Part shown: positions 34,853 to 42,469 of the stretch, piece after piece
Layout: every line of letters begins with the position of its first letter
How positions within the stretch are numbered: the stretch's first letter is position 1
Origin: Streptomyces nigra
Lineage (GTDB): Bacteria > Actinomycetota > Actinomycetes > Streptomycetales > Streptomycetaceae
Assembly (NCBI RefSeq): GCF_003074055.1
Contig: NZ_CP029043.1
Span: 2,658,501 to 2,722,500 of the forward strand
Direction of reading: 5' to 3'
Length of the DNA stretch: 64,000 bases
Notes under the pieces: model-generated
What the model saw: only the letters and a program-made list of their open reading frames with translations
What the model was told of the DNA's origin: nothing
The model's database searches: none
Made by a program: the position numbers and the translations under genes

Positions 34853-35948
34853 GCTGCGCGGTCCCGACGTCCCCGCGAAGGCGCTGGACGCCCGGGCCCT
34901 GGCGGCCCTCGCCGCCAACCCGGGCTGCAGACGGCGCGCCCTGCTGGACGGCGCCGGGGTGAACAAGGCGGCGCTCGCCGGTGCGCTGGGCGCCCCGTCG
35001 GCCTTCGGCCAGTCGCAGTTCGCCTTCACCCGGGGGAACGCCTTCGAGGCCAAGGTCAAGGCGGACGGCGGCGCGGAGCTGCTGCGGCTGGTGCACGAGC
35101 GGCTGGACCGCCGGGCCGAGCCGCCCACCCGCGCGCGGGTGCCCGAGCTGGCCGCGACCGGCCCTGAGGGGCGGACGGCCCGTACGGAGCTGGAGCTGCG
35201 CGAGGCCGTCGAGGCGCCCGGCGAGTGGACCCTGCTCGACCACCCGATGCTCGCGCTGGACGTGGCCGGATCACCCGCGTACCTGGAGCCGGACGCGGTC
35301 GTCGTGCACCCGGACGGCGGCTGGACCGTCGTGGAGATCAAGTCGTTCCCGATGCTTGACGGCTCGGCGGACCCGGCGAAGGTCGGCGCCGCGGCCCGGC
35401 AGGCGGCCGTGTACGTGCTCGCCCTCGAGGAGGCCGCCGGCCGCCTCGCCGCGGGCGGGCTCCCGGCCCCGCGGGTGCGCCACCGCGTCCTGCTCGTCTG
35501 CCCGAAGGACTTCTCCAACCTGCCCACCGCCGCGGCCGTGGACATCCGCAAGCAGCGCGCGGTGACCGCCCGGCAGCTGGCCCGGCTGACCCGGATCGAG
35601 GACATCGCGGCCGCCCTGCCCGAGGGCACCTGCTTCTCGCCCGAGCTGCCCGCCCCCGAGCTGACGGCCGCCGTGGAGTCCGTCCCGGCGAGCTACGCGC
35701 CGGAGTGCCTGTCCGCGTGCGAGCTGGCGTTCCACTGCCGGGCCCGCTCCCGCGCGTCCGGCGCGGTGACCTCGCTGGGCCGTTCGGTGCGGGCCGAGCT
35801 CGGCGCCCTCACCACCGTGGAGGACGTCCTGTCGGCGGCCCGCGGCACCTCCGGCGACCCCGACGACCCGGCGGTCGCGGCCCTGCGCCGGGCGGCCCGG
35901 CTGCGCGCCGAGGCCCTCGCGGCGAAGGAGGCGGCTCCGTGTCCCTGA
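34749..35948 (+). CDS. Fe-S cluster PD-(D/E)XK nuclease (Cas4/AddB/Dna2 nuclease type)
   Basis: A 399-residue protein, first of a three-gene overlapping operon. The nuclease core is LEPDAVVVH (D182) followed by WTVVEIKSF (E196-x-K198), the PD-(D/E)XK metal site. One Cys lies ahead of it (C60 in NPGCRRRALL) and three behind it (C320, C324 and C330 in ECLSACELAFHCR), the one-plus-three arrangement that binds a 4Fe-4S cluster in Cas4, AddB and Dna2. So a DNA exo- or endonuclease is likely. The start is uncertain: GTG 34749 is used; GTG 34803, 9 nt after GGAG, is an alternative. It overlaps the next gene by 10 bp. Confidence 0.85.
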   Translation: MSEFHGSASPGSDPEPSRVPPPRTRGTALRHRLAELRGPDVPAKALDARALAALAANPGCRRRALLDGAGVNKAALAGALGAPSAFGQSQFAFTRGNAFEAKVKADGGAELLRLVHERLDRRAEPPTRARVPELAATGPEGRTARTELELREAVEAPGEWTLLDHPMLALDVAGSPAYLEPDAVVVHPDGGWTVVEIKSFPMLDGSADPAKVGAAARQAAVYVLALEEAAGRLAAGGLPAPRVRHRVLLVCPKDFSNLPTAAAVDIRKQRAVTARQLARLTRIEDIAAALPEGTCFSPELPAPELTAAVESVPASYAPECLSACELAFHCRARSRASGAVTSLGRSVRAELGALTTVEDVLSAARGTSGDPDDPAVAALRRAARLRAEALAAKEAAPCP

Positions 35949-37546
35949 TCTCCACGCTGGCCCGGCTGGAGGCCGTCGAGTCCGGCCGCGCCCAGCCCGC
36001 CGCGACCGTGCGGCACCGGCATCTGTCCGACCGTCCGCTGGTCTTCGTGCCGCTCACCACCGCGGGCGAGGCCGGCGCCCCGCTCGGCGCGCTGGTCGGC
36101 ACCGACCGGGACGCCCCGCATCTGCTGGTCGTGCCGCAGCCGCGCGACCGGGACCTGCGGTTCGCCTTCCTGGCCGAGCTGGCGGACGTCGTGCTGCCGT
36201 ACGTCGACGCGCACGCCGAGGCGGTGGAGGCGGCCGAGCGCACCGAGACCGACCCGGAGACCGGCAAGCGCGTCAAGGTCGAGGTCGACCTGTGCGCGGA
36301 CGCCCCGCAGCTGATCGTGCCGAGCCGCGCGGGCATCGAGTTCGTCCGGCTGCTGGGCCGCTCGATGCGGTTCCGCCGGACGGCCGAGCAGGACCCGGAG
36401 ACGCCCTATCCGGCGCCCCCGCGCGTGCCGCTGCTCGGGCGGTGGCTGACGCACTTCGGCGAGCGGGCCCGGGTGCCCGGCTCCTCGCTGCTGCTGGCCA
36501 TGACGGACGTCCTGACCCGGCACTGGGCGACCGGCCAGTCCACTCTGGAGGACCAGCACCTGGGCGCGCTCCTCGCCTGGATCGACCCGCCCGAGGCCGA
36601 GTCCGGCGCGGAGGCGGCCCTGCTCGCGGAGCTGGCCCGGGACCGGGACGGGCAGCTGCTGTGCCCGCCGGCCGGCCCCGCCACCGACCCGGCGTTCGAC
36701 AACAAGCTGCTGGCCCCGGCCATCGAGCGCTACGACCGCGCGCGGACAACCCTCGCCGCCGCCGAGGACGGGCTGGAGGCCGACGCCCGGCTCGGCGACC
36801 TCACCACCGCCGAGCGGGAGATCCGCGCCCTCGTCGAGAGCCGGACCCGGCCCACCTGGGACGCGGTGTGGCGGGGCCTCGACCTGGTGCGGGAGCTGCC
36901 GGAGGGCTCCCGGGTCGAGGAGCGGTGGACGCGCGACCGCTGGTCGTTCACCGGTCACCGGGACCGGGTGCTCGCCGGGGAGCCCCCGCAGCCGCGGCAC
37001 GACGACGCGGTGACCGCCGCGAACAAACTCGCCGCGCGCGAGCGCGAGCAGGCCCGCCTGGAGGCGCAGGAGGCGCTGGACGACCCGCTGGTGATGGCGG
37101 GGCGGCGGCTGGCCGGGGAGGCGTTCGCCGGTGAGGTCGTCGATGTCGTGATGGCGTACAGCGAGGGCAAGCGGCCCAGCCCGCGGCCGCTGGTCACCGT
37201 CCGCACCGAGGACCGGCCGCATCTGGGCGAGCGCGCCAAGGTGTTCCGCTCGCTGGGCGGCAAGCCGCAGTCGGCCGAGTTCGTCGGCTACGAGGGAGAG
37301 GCGGACGCGGACGGCGATCTCCTGGTGGTGCTGCGGGTGCTGGACAAGATGGGCCGCGGCAAGGAGCCGGAGGAGGGCTCGGTGCCGCAGAAGGGCGACC
37401 GGGTGTGCTTCACGCTGTTCGAGCACGAGCAGCGGGGCGGGGCGAAGCTGCCCGACCCGGAGCAGACACCGTGGACGCACGGCGGCCCGCCCGGGGAGCA
37501 CGCGCCCGAGGCCGCCGATCCGCTGACCGAGGAGGACGTCCTGTGA
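35939..37546 (+). CDS. unknown 535-aa protein between Fe-S nuclease and helicase
   Basis: I recognise no family. The protein begins SLISTLARLEAVESG and has an alpha-beta first half (LVVPQPRDRDLRFAFLAELADVVLPYV, LCADAPQLIVPSRAGIEFVRLLGR), a helical, probably coiled middle (AIERYDRARTTLAAAEDGLEADARL, AANKLAAREREQARLEAQEAL) and a beta-rich end (GDLLVVLRVLDKMGRG, KGDRVCFTLFEHE) that could be an OB-like fold. No nuclease, ATPase or membrane signature is visible. The GTG start follows AAGGAGG and lies inside the nuclease gene; the stop overlaps the helicase GTG. Its fixed place between nuclease and helicase points to a subunit or adaptor of the same complex (inference). Confidence 0.85.
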   Translation: MSLISTLARLEAVESGRAQPAATVRHRHLSDRPLVFVPLTTAGEAGAPLGALVGTDRDAPHLLVVPQPRDRDLRFAFLAELADVVLPYVDAHAEAVEAAERTETDPETGKRVKVEVDLCADAPQLIVPSRAGIEFVRLLGRSMRFRRTAEQDPETPYPAPPRVPLLGRWLTHFGERARVPGSSLLLAMTDVLTRHWATGQSTLEDQHLGALLAWIDPPEAESGAEAALLAELARDRDGQLLCPPAGPATDPAFDNKLLAPAIERYDRARTTLAAAEDGLEADARLGDLTTAEREIRALVESRTRPTWDAVWRGLDLVRELPEGSRVEERWTRDRWSFTGHRDRVLAGEPPQPRHDDAVTAANKLAAREREQARLEAQEALDDPLVMAGRRLAGEAFAGEVVDVVMAYSEGKRPSPRPLVTVRTEDRPHLGERAKVFRSLGGKPQSAEFVGYEGEADADGDLLVVLRVLDKMGRGKEPEEGSVPQKGDRVCFTLFEHEQRGGAKLPDPEQTPWTHGGPPGEHAPEAADPLTEEDVL

Positions 37547-38877
37547 CCGTCACGTTCGACCCGGGTGCCGCGGCGGCCGAGGCCACCGGCGCGATCCTCC
37601 ACGACACCCTGCACGGCACCGCGCGCGGTGTGGTGGTCGACTCCCCGCCCGGCGCCGGCAAGTCGACGCTCGTGGTGCGCGCCGCGCTGGAACTCGTCGA
37701 GGCGGGGCGGCCGTTGATGATCGTGGCGCAGACGAACGCGCAGGTGGACGACCTGGTGCAGTCGCTCGCCGCGAAGAGTCCCGAGCTGCCCGTGGGCCGT
37801 CTGCACAGCAGTGACGCCGACGCCTACGACAAGAAGCTGGACGAGCTGCCGCAGGTCCGCACCTCCGCGAAGGCGGGCGATCTGGCGGGGCTGCCGGTCG
37901 TCGTCTCCACGGCGGCCAAGTGGGGGCACGTGAAGACCGACGAGCCCTGGCCGCACGCGATCGTCGACGAGGCGTACCAGATGCGCTCGGACGCGCTGCT
38001 CGCCGTGGCCGGGCTGTTCGAGCGGGCGCTGTTCGTCGGCGACCCGGGGCAGCTGGACCCGTTCTCCATCGTGGGCAGCGAGCAGTGGGCGGGCCTGGCG
38101 TACGACCCGTCGGCGTCCGCCGTGACCACGCTGCTGGCCCACAACCCCGAGCTGCCCCAGCACCGGCTCCCGGTGTCATGGCGGCTTCCCGCGTCGGCGG
38201 CGCCCCTGGTGTCCGACGCGTTCTACCCGTACACGCCGTTCCGCAGCGGCACCGGTCCCGGCGACCGCCGGCTCTCCTTCGGCGTGGCGTCGGACGGCTC
38301 CGGCCCGGACCGGGTGATCGACGAGGCGGCCGAGTCGGGCTGGGGGCTGCTGGAGCTCCCCGCGCGGCACACCCCGCGCACGGACCCGGAGGCGGTGCGT
38401 GCGGTCGCGCTGGTGGTACGACGTCTGCTGGACCGGGGCGGCGCGGCCGTCTCGGAGCGCTCCCCCTACCCGGTGCCGCTGACGGCCGCCCGGATCGCGG
38501 TCGGCACCGCGCACCGGGACCAGGCGGCGGCGGTCCGCGCGGCCCTGACCGAGCTGGGGGTGACGGACGTCACGGTCGACACCGCGAACCGGCTCCAGGG
38601 CCGGGAGTACGACGTGACGGTGGTCCTGCACCCGCTGTCCGGCCGCCCCGACGCGACGGCGTTCCACCTGGAGACGGGCCGCCTGTGCGTCCTGACCTCC
38701 CGCCACCGGCACGCCTGCATCGTGGTGTGCCGGGCAGGCGTCGGAGAACTCCTGGACGACTACCCGTCCACGGAACCGGTCCAGCTCGGCACCCTGGTGA
38801 AGTTCCCGGACGGCTGGGAAGCCAACCACGCAGTCCTGGCCCGCCTGGCCGAACACCGCGTGCCCTGGCAGCCCTGA
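37543..38877 (+). CDS. SF1 (Upf1/Dna2-like) DNA helicase, compact
   Basis: A 444-residue ATPase with the SF1 helicase motifs in order: motif I PPGAGKST with K40, motif Ia IVAQTNAQVDDL, motif II IVDEAYQM (D142-E143), motif III FVGDPGQLDPF (Q170), motif IV-like SWRLPASAAPLVSD, motif V RLQGREYD (R350-E355), motif VI LTSRHRH (R387, R389). Motif II reads DEA and motif III GDPGQL, as in Upf1/Dna2/AAA_12 helicases and not in UvrD. GAGGAGG precedes the GTG, which overlaps the previous stop (GTGA). With the Fe-S nuclease two genes upstream, it makes a split Dna2-like pair. Confidence 0.88.
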   Translation: MTVTFDPGAAAAEATGAILHDTLHGTARGVVVDSPPGAGKSTLVVRAALELVEAGRPLMIVAQTNAQVDDLVQSLAAKSPELPVGRLHSSDADAYDKKLDELPQVRTSAKAGDLAGLPVVVSTAAKWGHVKTDEPWPHAIVDEAYQMRSDALLAVAGLFERALFVGDPGQLDPFSIVGSEQWAGLAYDPSASAVTTLLAHNPELPQHRLPVSWRLPASAAPLVSDAFYPYTPFRSGTGPGDRRLSFGVASDGSGPDRVIDEAAESGWGLLELPARHTPRTDPEAVRAVALVVRRLLDRGGAAVSERSPYPVPLTAARIAVGTAHRDQAAAVRAALTELGVTDVTVDTANRLQGREYDVTVVLHPLSGRPDATAFHLETGRLCVLTSRHRHACIVVCRAGVGELLDDYPSTEPVQLGTLVKFPDGWEANHAVLARLAEHRVPWQP

Positions 38878-39133
38878 CACACCCCGGCCGCCCGGCCCCG
38901 ACACACCGCGCCCCGCCTGACCGGCACGGCAATGAGACGCGTCCGCCCGGCCAGCAGGCGCCACCGCCCCGCCCGGCCGCCGGACGGAGTCCGGCACGCC
39001 GCCGGAGGCGGCCGTAGAAGGGCTCAGCCCCGGACGGCTGGAAAGCCAACCACGCAGTCCTGGCCCGCCTGGCCCAACACCGCGTCCCCCACGGGCCCTG
39101 ACACACCCCGGCCGCTCGGCCCCGACACACCCC
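38805..39133. repeat. duplicated 3' end of the helicase gene (about 100-bp copies 223 bp apart)
   Basis: The last about 70 coding bases of the helicase plus about 30 bases downstream (38805-38905) recur nearly unchanged at 39028-39133. Both contain a segment reading ANHAVLARLAEHRV in the first copy, followed by TGACACACCCCGGCCGC and a GACACACC repeat. The second copy is a non-coding remnant with several substitutions. Confidence 0.85.
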
Positions 39134-39427
39134 GGCCGGCCCGGCGCGACACGGCCATGGCACACCCCCGCCCCGCCCGGCGCCCTCTCGCCCTGAAGCC
39201 CGCGCACGCGTCAACGCATGGGAGGTACGTCACCCCCAGCCCGGTCCTCCGGGCGGAACATCCGCGAGCCCGGGTGCCTTGGAAATCCTGGGGATCGGCG
39301 GGCCGGGCGACCCCGTGCCCTCTTGCGTGGGCGCGGGACAATGGACGATGGACCGGTTCGCCGCGGTGCGCGCCCGCGAGGGTGGGTATCGGTACCGGGG
39401 ATCGGTGACGTACGAGGAGGACACGAC
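38878..39427. other. 550-bp gap with a gene remnant downstream of the helicase
   Basis: This gap holds the second copy of the helicase 3' end (39028-39133) and repeated GACACACCCCGGCC motifs. No intact gene is convincing. The last 100 bp probably carry the promoter of the next small gene (GAGGAGG at 39414-39420 is its ribosome site). Confidence 0.6.
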
Positions 39428-39793
39428 ATGGCGGAGCCCACGCCGCGCAGGAACGAACCGCGGCTACGCCCCGCGCCCCTGCTCTTCGAGCCCACCCAGG
39501 CGGCGGCCGACCCGGAGCACTTCTTCGATCTGGAGTCGATCGACGACCCGCGGGCGCTGCTGGCCCGGGCGACGGAGCTGACGCAGGCGTTCCGGGCGGC
39601 GACGGACCGCGCGATGGAGTTCCAGGCCATGGCGGCGGCCCAGCTCGCGGACCCCCGGCGGTTCGACCGGCTGACGGCCGCGGACATCGCCGAGCGGGCG
39701 GAGTGGACCGAGGACTACGCCAAGAAGATGGTCGAGTTCGGCAGGGATCTGCTGCGGGGCGTCGAGGGAGCGGGCACCGTCGACCCCGTGTGA
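39428..39793 (+). CDS. small conserved hypothetical protein (121 aa)
   Basis: This 121-residue protein has no family I know. After a Pro/Arg-rich start (AEPTPRRNEPRLRPAPLLFEPTQ) it is helical and acidic: DPEHFFDLESIDDPRALLARATELTQAFRAATDRAMEFQAMAAAQLAD, then RFDRLTAADIAERAEWTEDYAKKMVEFGRDLL. No cysteine, signal peptide or membrane segment is present. GAGGAGG sits 8 nt before the ATG. A 16-bp tandem repeat begins in its stop codon. The helical content and the AADIAERAEWTEDYAKK segment hint at an HTH-like element, but this is not established. Confidence 0.75.
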   Translation: MAEPTPRRNEPRLRPAPLLFEPTQAAADPEHFFDLESIDDPRALLARATELTQAFRAATDRAMEFQAMAAAQLADPRRFDRLTAADIAERAEWTEDYAKKMVEFGRDLLRGVEGAGTVDPV

Positions 39794-39838
39794 CCGGGCG
39801 ACCGGCTGACCGGGCGACCATGTGACCGGGCGACCGGC
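39791..39838. repeat. three tandem 16-bp repeats
   Basis: TGACCGGGCGACCGGC, TGACCGGGCGACCATG and TGACCGGGCGACCGGC occur back to back at 39791, 39807 and 39823. The first T-G-A is the stop codon of the preceding gene. Confidence 0.85.
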
Positions 39839-39941
39839 ATATGCCAGGCGGGCGGGCACGATACCCGGTCGCGTCCGCGCCTGTCCCGCCTTTCGGCAAC
39901 ACAGCGGCATCCGGCGCTCACCGTCGGTAGATGTAGACGTC

Positions 39942-40544
39942 ATGAGCAGCACACGGGACGTACTCATCCAGGACGACCGCTGCGACGTCACCGGGGTCAC
40001 CCGCGACGGCGCCGCCTGGCTCGCCTCCGCAGGAACGTATCCGCGCAGCACGCTCGCCCTGTGGCGGGAGCGCCCCGAGGCCCCCGTGGTCCTGCCCTGC
40101 GGCTCGGTCTTCGACGTCGTCAGCGCGCCCGCCGTCTTCGGGCGCCGGATGCTCGACCGGCTGTGGGACGAGGGCCCGGGCTCCGGCCCGGTCGCCGCCC
40201 ACCGCGGCCGGCTGCTGATGTTCGCCGCGCCGGGCACCGCCCAGCGGTTGCCGTCCCTCCTGCGATGGGAGGATTTCGGCCGCACCGAAGGCATCCCGCC
40301 GCTGCTGTGCCACGGCGCCGGGGACGCCGTGACGGTCCCCGCCGCGACCGACGCGCAGACGGCCGCCCGCACCCCGCGCGACTCCCGCTGGCTGGTGGCG
40401 CCGGACACACGTAATCCCTGGTTACCGGGCCCGGAGGTGGTGCTGTGGGCGGCCGTCCGGGCGGCTCGGGCGGCCGTGCGGATATCGATTTTTCCCCACG
40501 CCGATCAGGGTGCTAAGGTCTACGACGTCAGCAGGCGCCGCTAG
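39942..40544 (+). CDS. primase-polymerase-like (N-terminal domain) protein with a TTA codon
   Basis: A 200-residue protein resembling the N-terminal domain of Streptomyces bifunctional DNA primase/polymerase proteins: LPCGSVFDVVSAPAVFGRRMLDRLW near residue 51, GPVAAHRGRLLMFAAPGTAQRLPSLLRWEDFG and LLCHGAGDAVTVPA. Catalytic residues of a real polymerase are not visible, so function is open. Codon 161 is TTA (40422-40424), making it a likely bldA target. Its stop TAG (40542-40544) lies inside the tRNA-Lys gene, so the promoter of that tRNA must be within or before this gene's 3' end. The ribosome site before the ATG is weak. Confidence 0.72.
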   Translation: MSSTRDVLIQDDRCDVTGVTRDGAAWLASAGTYPRSTLALWRERPEAPVVLPCGSVFDVVSAPAVFGRRMLDRLWDEGPGSGPVAAHRGRLLMFAAPGTAQRLPSLLRWEDFGRTEGIPPLLCHGAGDAVTVPAATDAQTAARTPRDSRWLVAPDTRNPWLPGPEVVLWAAVRAARAAVRISIFPHADQGAKVYDVSRRR

Positions 40545-40608
40545 CTCAGTTGGTTAGAGCAGCTGACTCTTAATCAGCGGGTCCGGGGTTCGAGTCCCTG
40601 GCGGCGCA
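40535..40608 (+). tRNA. tRNA-Lys (CTT anticodon), copy 1
   Basis: A complete 74-nt cloverleaf: acceptor GCGCCGC (40535-40541) pairs with GCGGCGC (40601-40607), discriminator A at 40608, anticodon CTT at 40569-40571, T-loop TTCGAGT. No CCA is encoded. Its sequence is identical to copies 2 and 3. A possible -10 (TAAGGT) lies at 40514-40519, and the leader GTCAGCAG just upstream is shared with copy 3. The first 10 nt overlap the previous coding region. Confidence 0.97.
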
Positions 40609-40619
40609 CAGACAGTGAG

Positions 40620-40648
40620 AAGCCCCTCGCGCGAGCGGGGGGCTTTTC
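40620..40648 (+). terminator. terminator after tRNA-Lys copy 1
   Basis: An 11-bp stem (40620-40630 with 40635-40645, one G-U) closes a GCGA tetraloop and is followed by a T-run (40644-40647), starting 11 nt after the tRNA. It also lies downstream of the convergent protease gene. Confidence 0.85.
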
Positions 40649-40759
40649 GTATGGGTCCGGCGGCGCCGTTGCAGAGCGCCGCCCCTTCCGCAACCGGGCG
40701 CACCGCCCCACGCGGCGCGTTCATGGTCCGCTCGCGCGACCCCGGAGTGAGCGCGGGCG

Positions 40760-42094
40760 CTACCCCACCGTCGTGATCTTCACCGTCCACGCCCCCGAGA
40801 CGGTCCTCCCCTCCACCTCCACCCGCACCCCGTCCTCCGGCACGGTGAAGCTCTCACCGAGCCCGACCGGCGCGTCGGCGAGCGGCGGATAGACCGACTC
40901 CTCCCAGCAGGCCTCGGTGCCCGGATGGGCGTCGAGCACCTCCATGGGCCCGCCGCCGGACTCGGTCTGGCTGCGCACCCGGTAGACGAGCACGCCCTCC
41001 CGGCAGGCCTGGACGTCGTTCCCCGCCGGACTGCGCACCTCGAAGGCCAGCGCGCTCTCGGCGCCGGTGGGCACGACGGCGAGCTTGGTGCCGTTGCCCA
41101 GCCCGAAACCCGGCACGGTGCCGGGCGTGCCGGAGAAGCCCGGCGCCCCGGCGGCGCCCACCGGCACCGGGACGCCCGCGCCGGCCGCGAGCGGCTCCAG
41201 GGTGAGCCGGGTGGGACGGGCGCCCAGGCCCCGTACGCACACCACCTGCCGGGGCTCCAGCCAGCCGAGCTTCCACTTGTGCCAGGCGAACAGATCGGGC
41301 GCCATCCCGAACTGGCTGCCCATCAGGTCCCAGTCCCCGACATAGGTGTCCCAGTCGCCCTTGCCGTCCACCGGGCGGTGGTAGAGGTCGGGCAGGTCGA
41401 AGACATGGCCGGTCTCATGGGCGAGGACCAGGCGGTCCGGCGGATGGTTCTCGAAGACGGTGACCACCCGCCGGATGTCCGCTCCGTCGGCCTGCAGCGG
41501 TGTCTCCAGATTGACGACCTTCGTGGCGTCGGAGTCGACGCCGGGCGCGTCCGGGTCGGCGACGAAGTACACGATGTCGTACTGGGAGAAGTCCACCTCC
41601 GGGTCGGTCACGGCGAGTGCGTCCCGCAGATAGGCGGCCCGGTCGGCGGCCCGCCAGTCACGCTGTATGGCGTACGCCGTCGACGGCTTCGGCATGCGCA
41701 GCCAGTGCCCCATCGGATGGGCGCGCAGGCTGAACCGGCCGTAGGAGGCACGCTCGAAGAAGTGGCTGGTGGCCGGGAAGTGGTCGGCGGCCAGTTCGGC
41801 GGGGGTGGTCTGCGGCGGCGAGTCCGGGAAGGACAGGAACACCATGACCGCGTCCAGCGCCCGGGTCGGACGCGGATAGGCGGCGTTCCAGGTGTCCACG
41901 CCCTCGGAGTGGTGGGCGTCGGTGCGGGCGAGGGCGCAGGGTGCCGCATCGAAGGGTTCGGCGGACGAGGGGCTCGCGATCAGACAGGTGGCCGCGAGCG
42001 CCGACATGGTGGTGAACACCGCTGTCGTACTGCGCAGTCGGCGCCGGTCCCGCGGCAGGCCCGTCCCACGGAGCAGGGGGAACTGACGCGGCAC
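40760..42094 (-). CDS. secreted M6-family-like zinc metalloprotease
   Basis: The 444-residue protein has a Sec signal (STTAVFTTMSALAATCLIASPSSAEP, near residues 21-45) and the zinc motif HETGH in LVLAHETGHVFDLPDLY (about residue 205), with a D-x-M-G-S (DLMGSQFG) downstream, as in the immune-inhibitor-A/M6 peptidases. The region before it, AVMVFLSFPDSPPQTTPAELAADHFP, is the typical M6 start, and a beta-rich C-terminal domain follows. It is extracellular and probably proteolytic. I chose the GTG at 42094 because GGAGG sits correctly; a GTG 10 codons upstream (42124) is less supported. Confidence 0.87.
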   Translation of the reverse strand: MPRQFPLLRGTGLPRDRRRLRSTTAVFTTMSALAATCLIASPSSAEPFDAAPCALARTDAHHSEGVDTWNAAYPRPTRALDAVMVFLSFPDSPPQTTPAELAADHFPATSHFFERASYGRFSLRAHPMGHWLRMPKPSTAYAIQRDWRAADRAAYLRDALAVTDPEVDFSQYDIVYFVADPDAPGVDSDATKVVNLETPLQADGADIRRVVTVFENHPPDRLVLAHETGHVFDLPDLYHRPVDGKGDWDTYVGDWDLMGSQFGMAPDLFAWHKWKLGWLEPRQVVCVRGLGARPTRLTLEPLAAGAGVPVPVGAAGAPGFSGTPGTVPGFGLGNGTKLAVVPTGAESALAFEVRSPAGNDVQACREGVLVYRVRSQTESGGGPMEVLDAHPGTEACWEESVYPPLADAPVGLGESFTVPEDGVRVEVEGRTVSGAWTVKITTVG

Positions 42095-42469
42095 GACGAC
42101 CTCCGGGAACGGTTCGCGGGACACCGCACCCAGCCTGTGTCGGATTGTCGTACTACGTCCTGTTCAGCTGCACCGGACGGGTGAGAGTGCTCAGGAACCG
42201 CCAGGGCGACACCCCGGATCGCTCACGGAACGTCACAACTGGTCGGGGGCCCAAAGAAGGCGTCCAGGTGCGGGCAGAAACGATCTGGCGCACGCGCGGA
42301 CCGCGTGGGAAGACTGAGCAGTAAGTGGAAGGGCCCTGGGCCAGCCTCTATGATCGGCACACTTTCCTGACACTTTCCTGCACGGACACGGCCCGGCGAC
42401 CGGATCGCCACCCGGCCACCCATTCCGATGAGACCCATCCGAAGATCGAGTGCACTGCGGGAGCGAGCG
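42095..42469. other. 375-bp gap between the protease and cdgA-like genes
   Basis: The region carries the divergent promoters. A BldD-box-like stretch is at 42223-42235. I see no complete gene; the frame open from 42428 probably starts at the GTG at 42470. No strong -10 or -35 can be picked out. Confidence 0.45.
42223..42235. promoter_or_regulatory. candidate BldD box upstream of the cdgA-like gene
   Basis: TCACGGAACGTCA keeps the outer T-x-A-C and G-T-x-A of the BldD pattern TNACNCNGNGTNA but not the inner C and G. It lies about 235 bp before the cdgA-like start. BldD is known to control cdgA in S. coelicolor; assignment of this site is tentative. Confidence 0.35.

Noticed and set aside
38452..38465. 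CebR-like palindrome TCGGAGCGCTCCCC
   Set aside because: It is inside the helicase coding region with two mismatches at symmetric outer positions, and no sugar gene is near; probably chance.
40535..40608. Integrated element at tRNA-Lys
   Set aside because: No integrase gene and no duplicated tRNA 3' end with an insert; the other identical copies are complete tRNAs, not att remnants.
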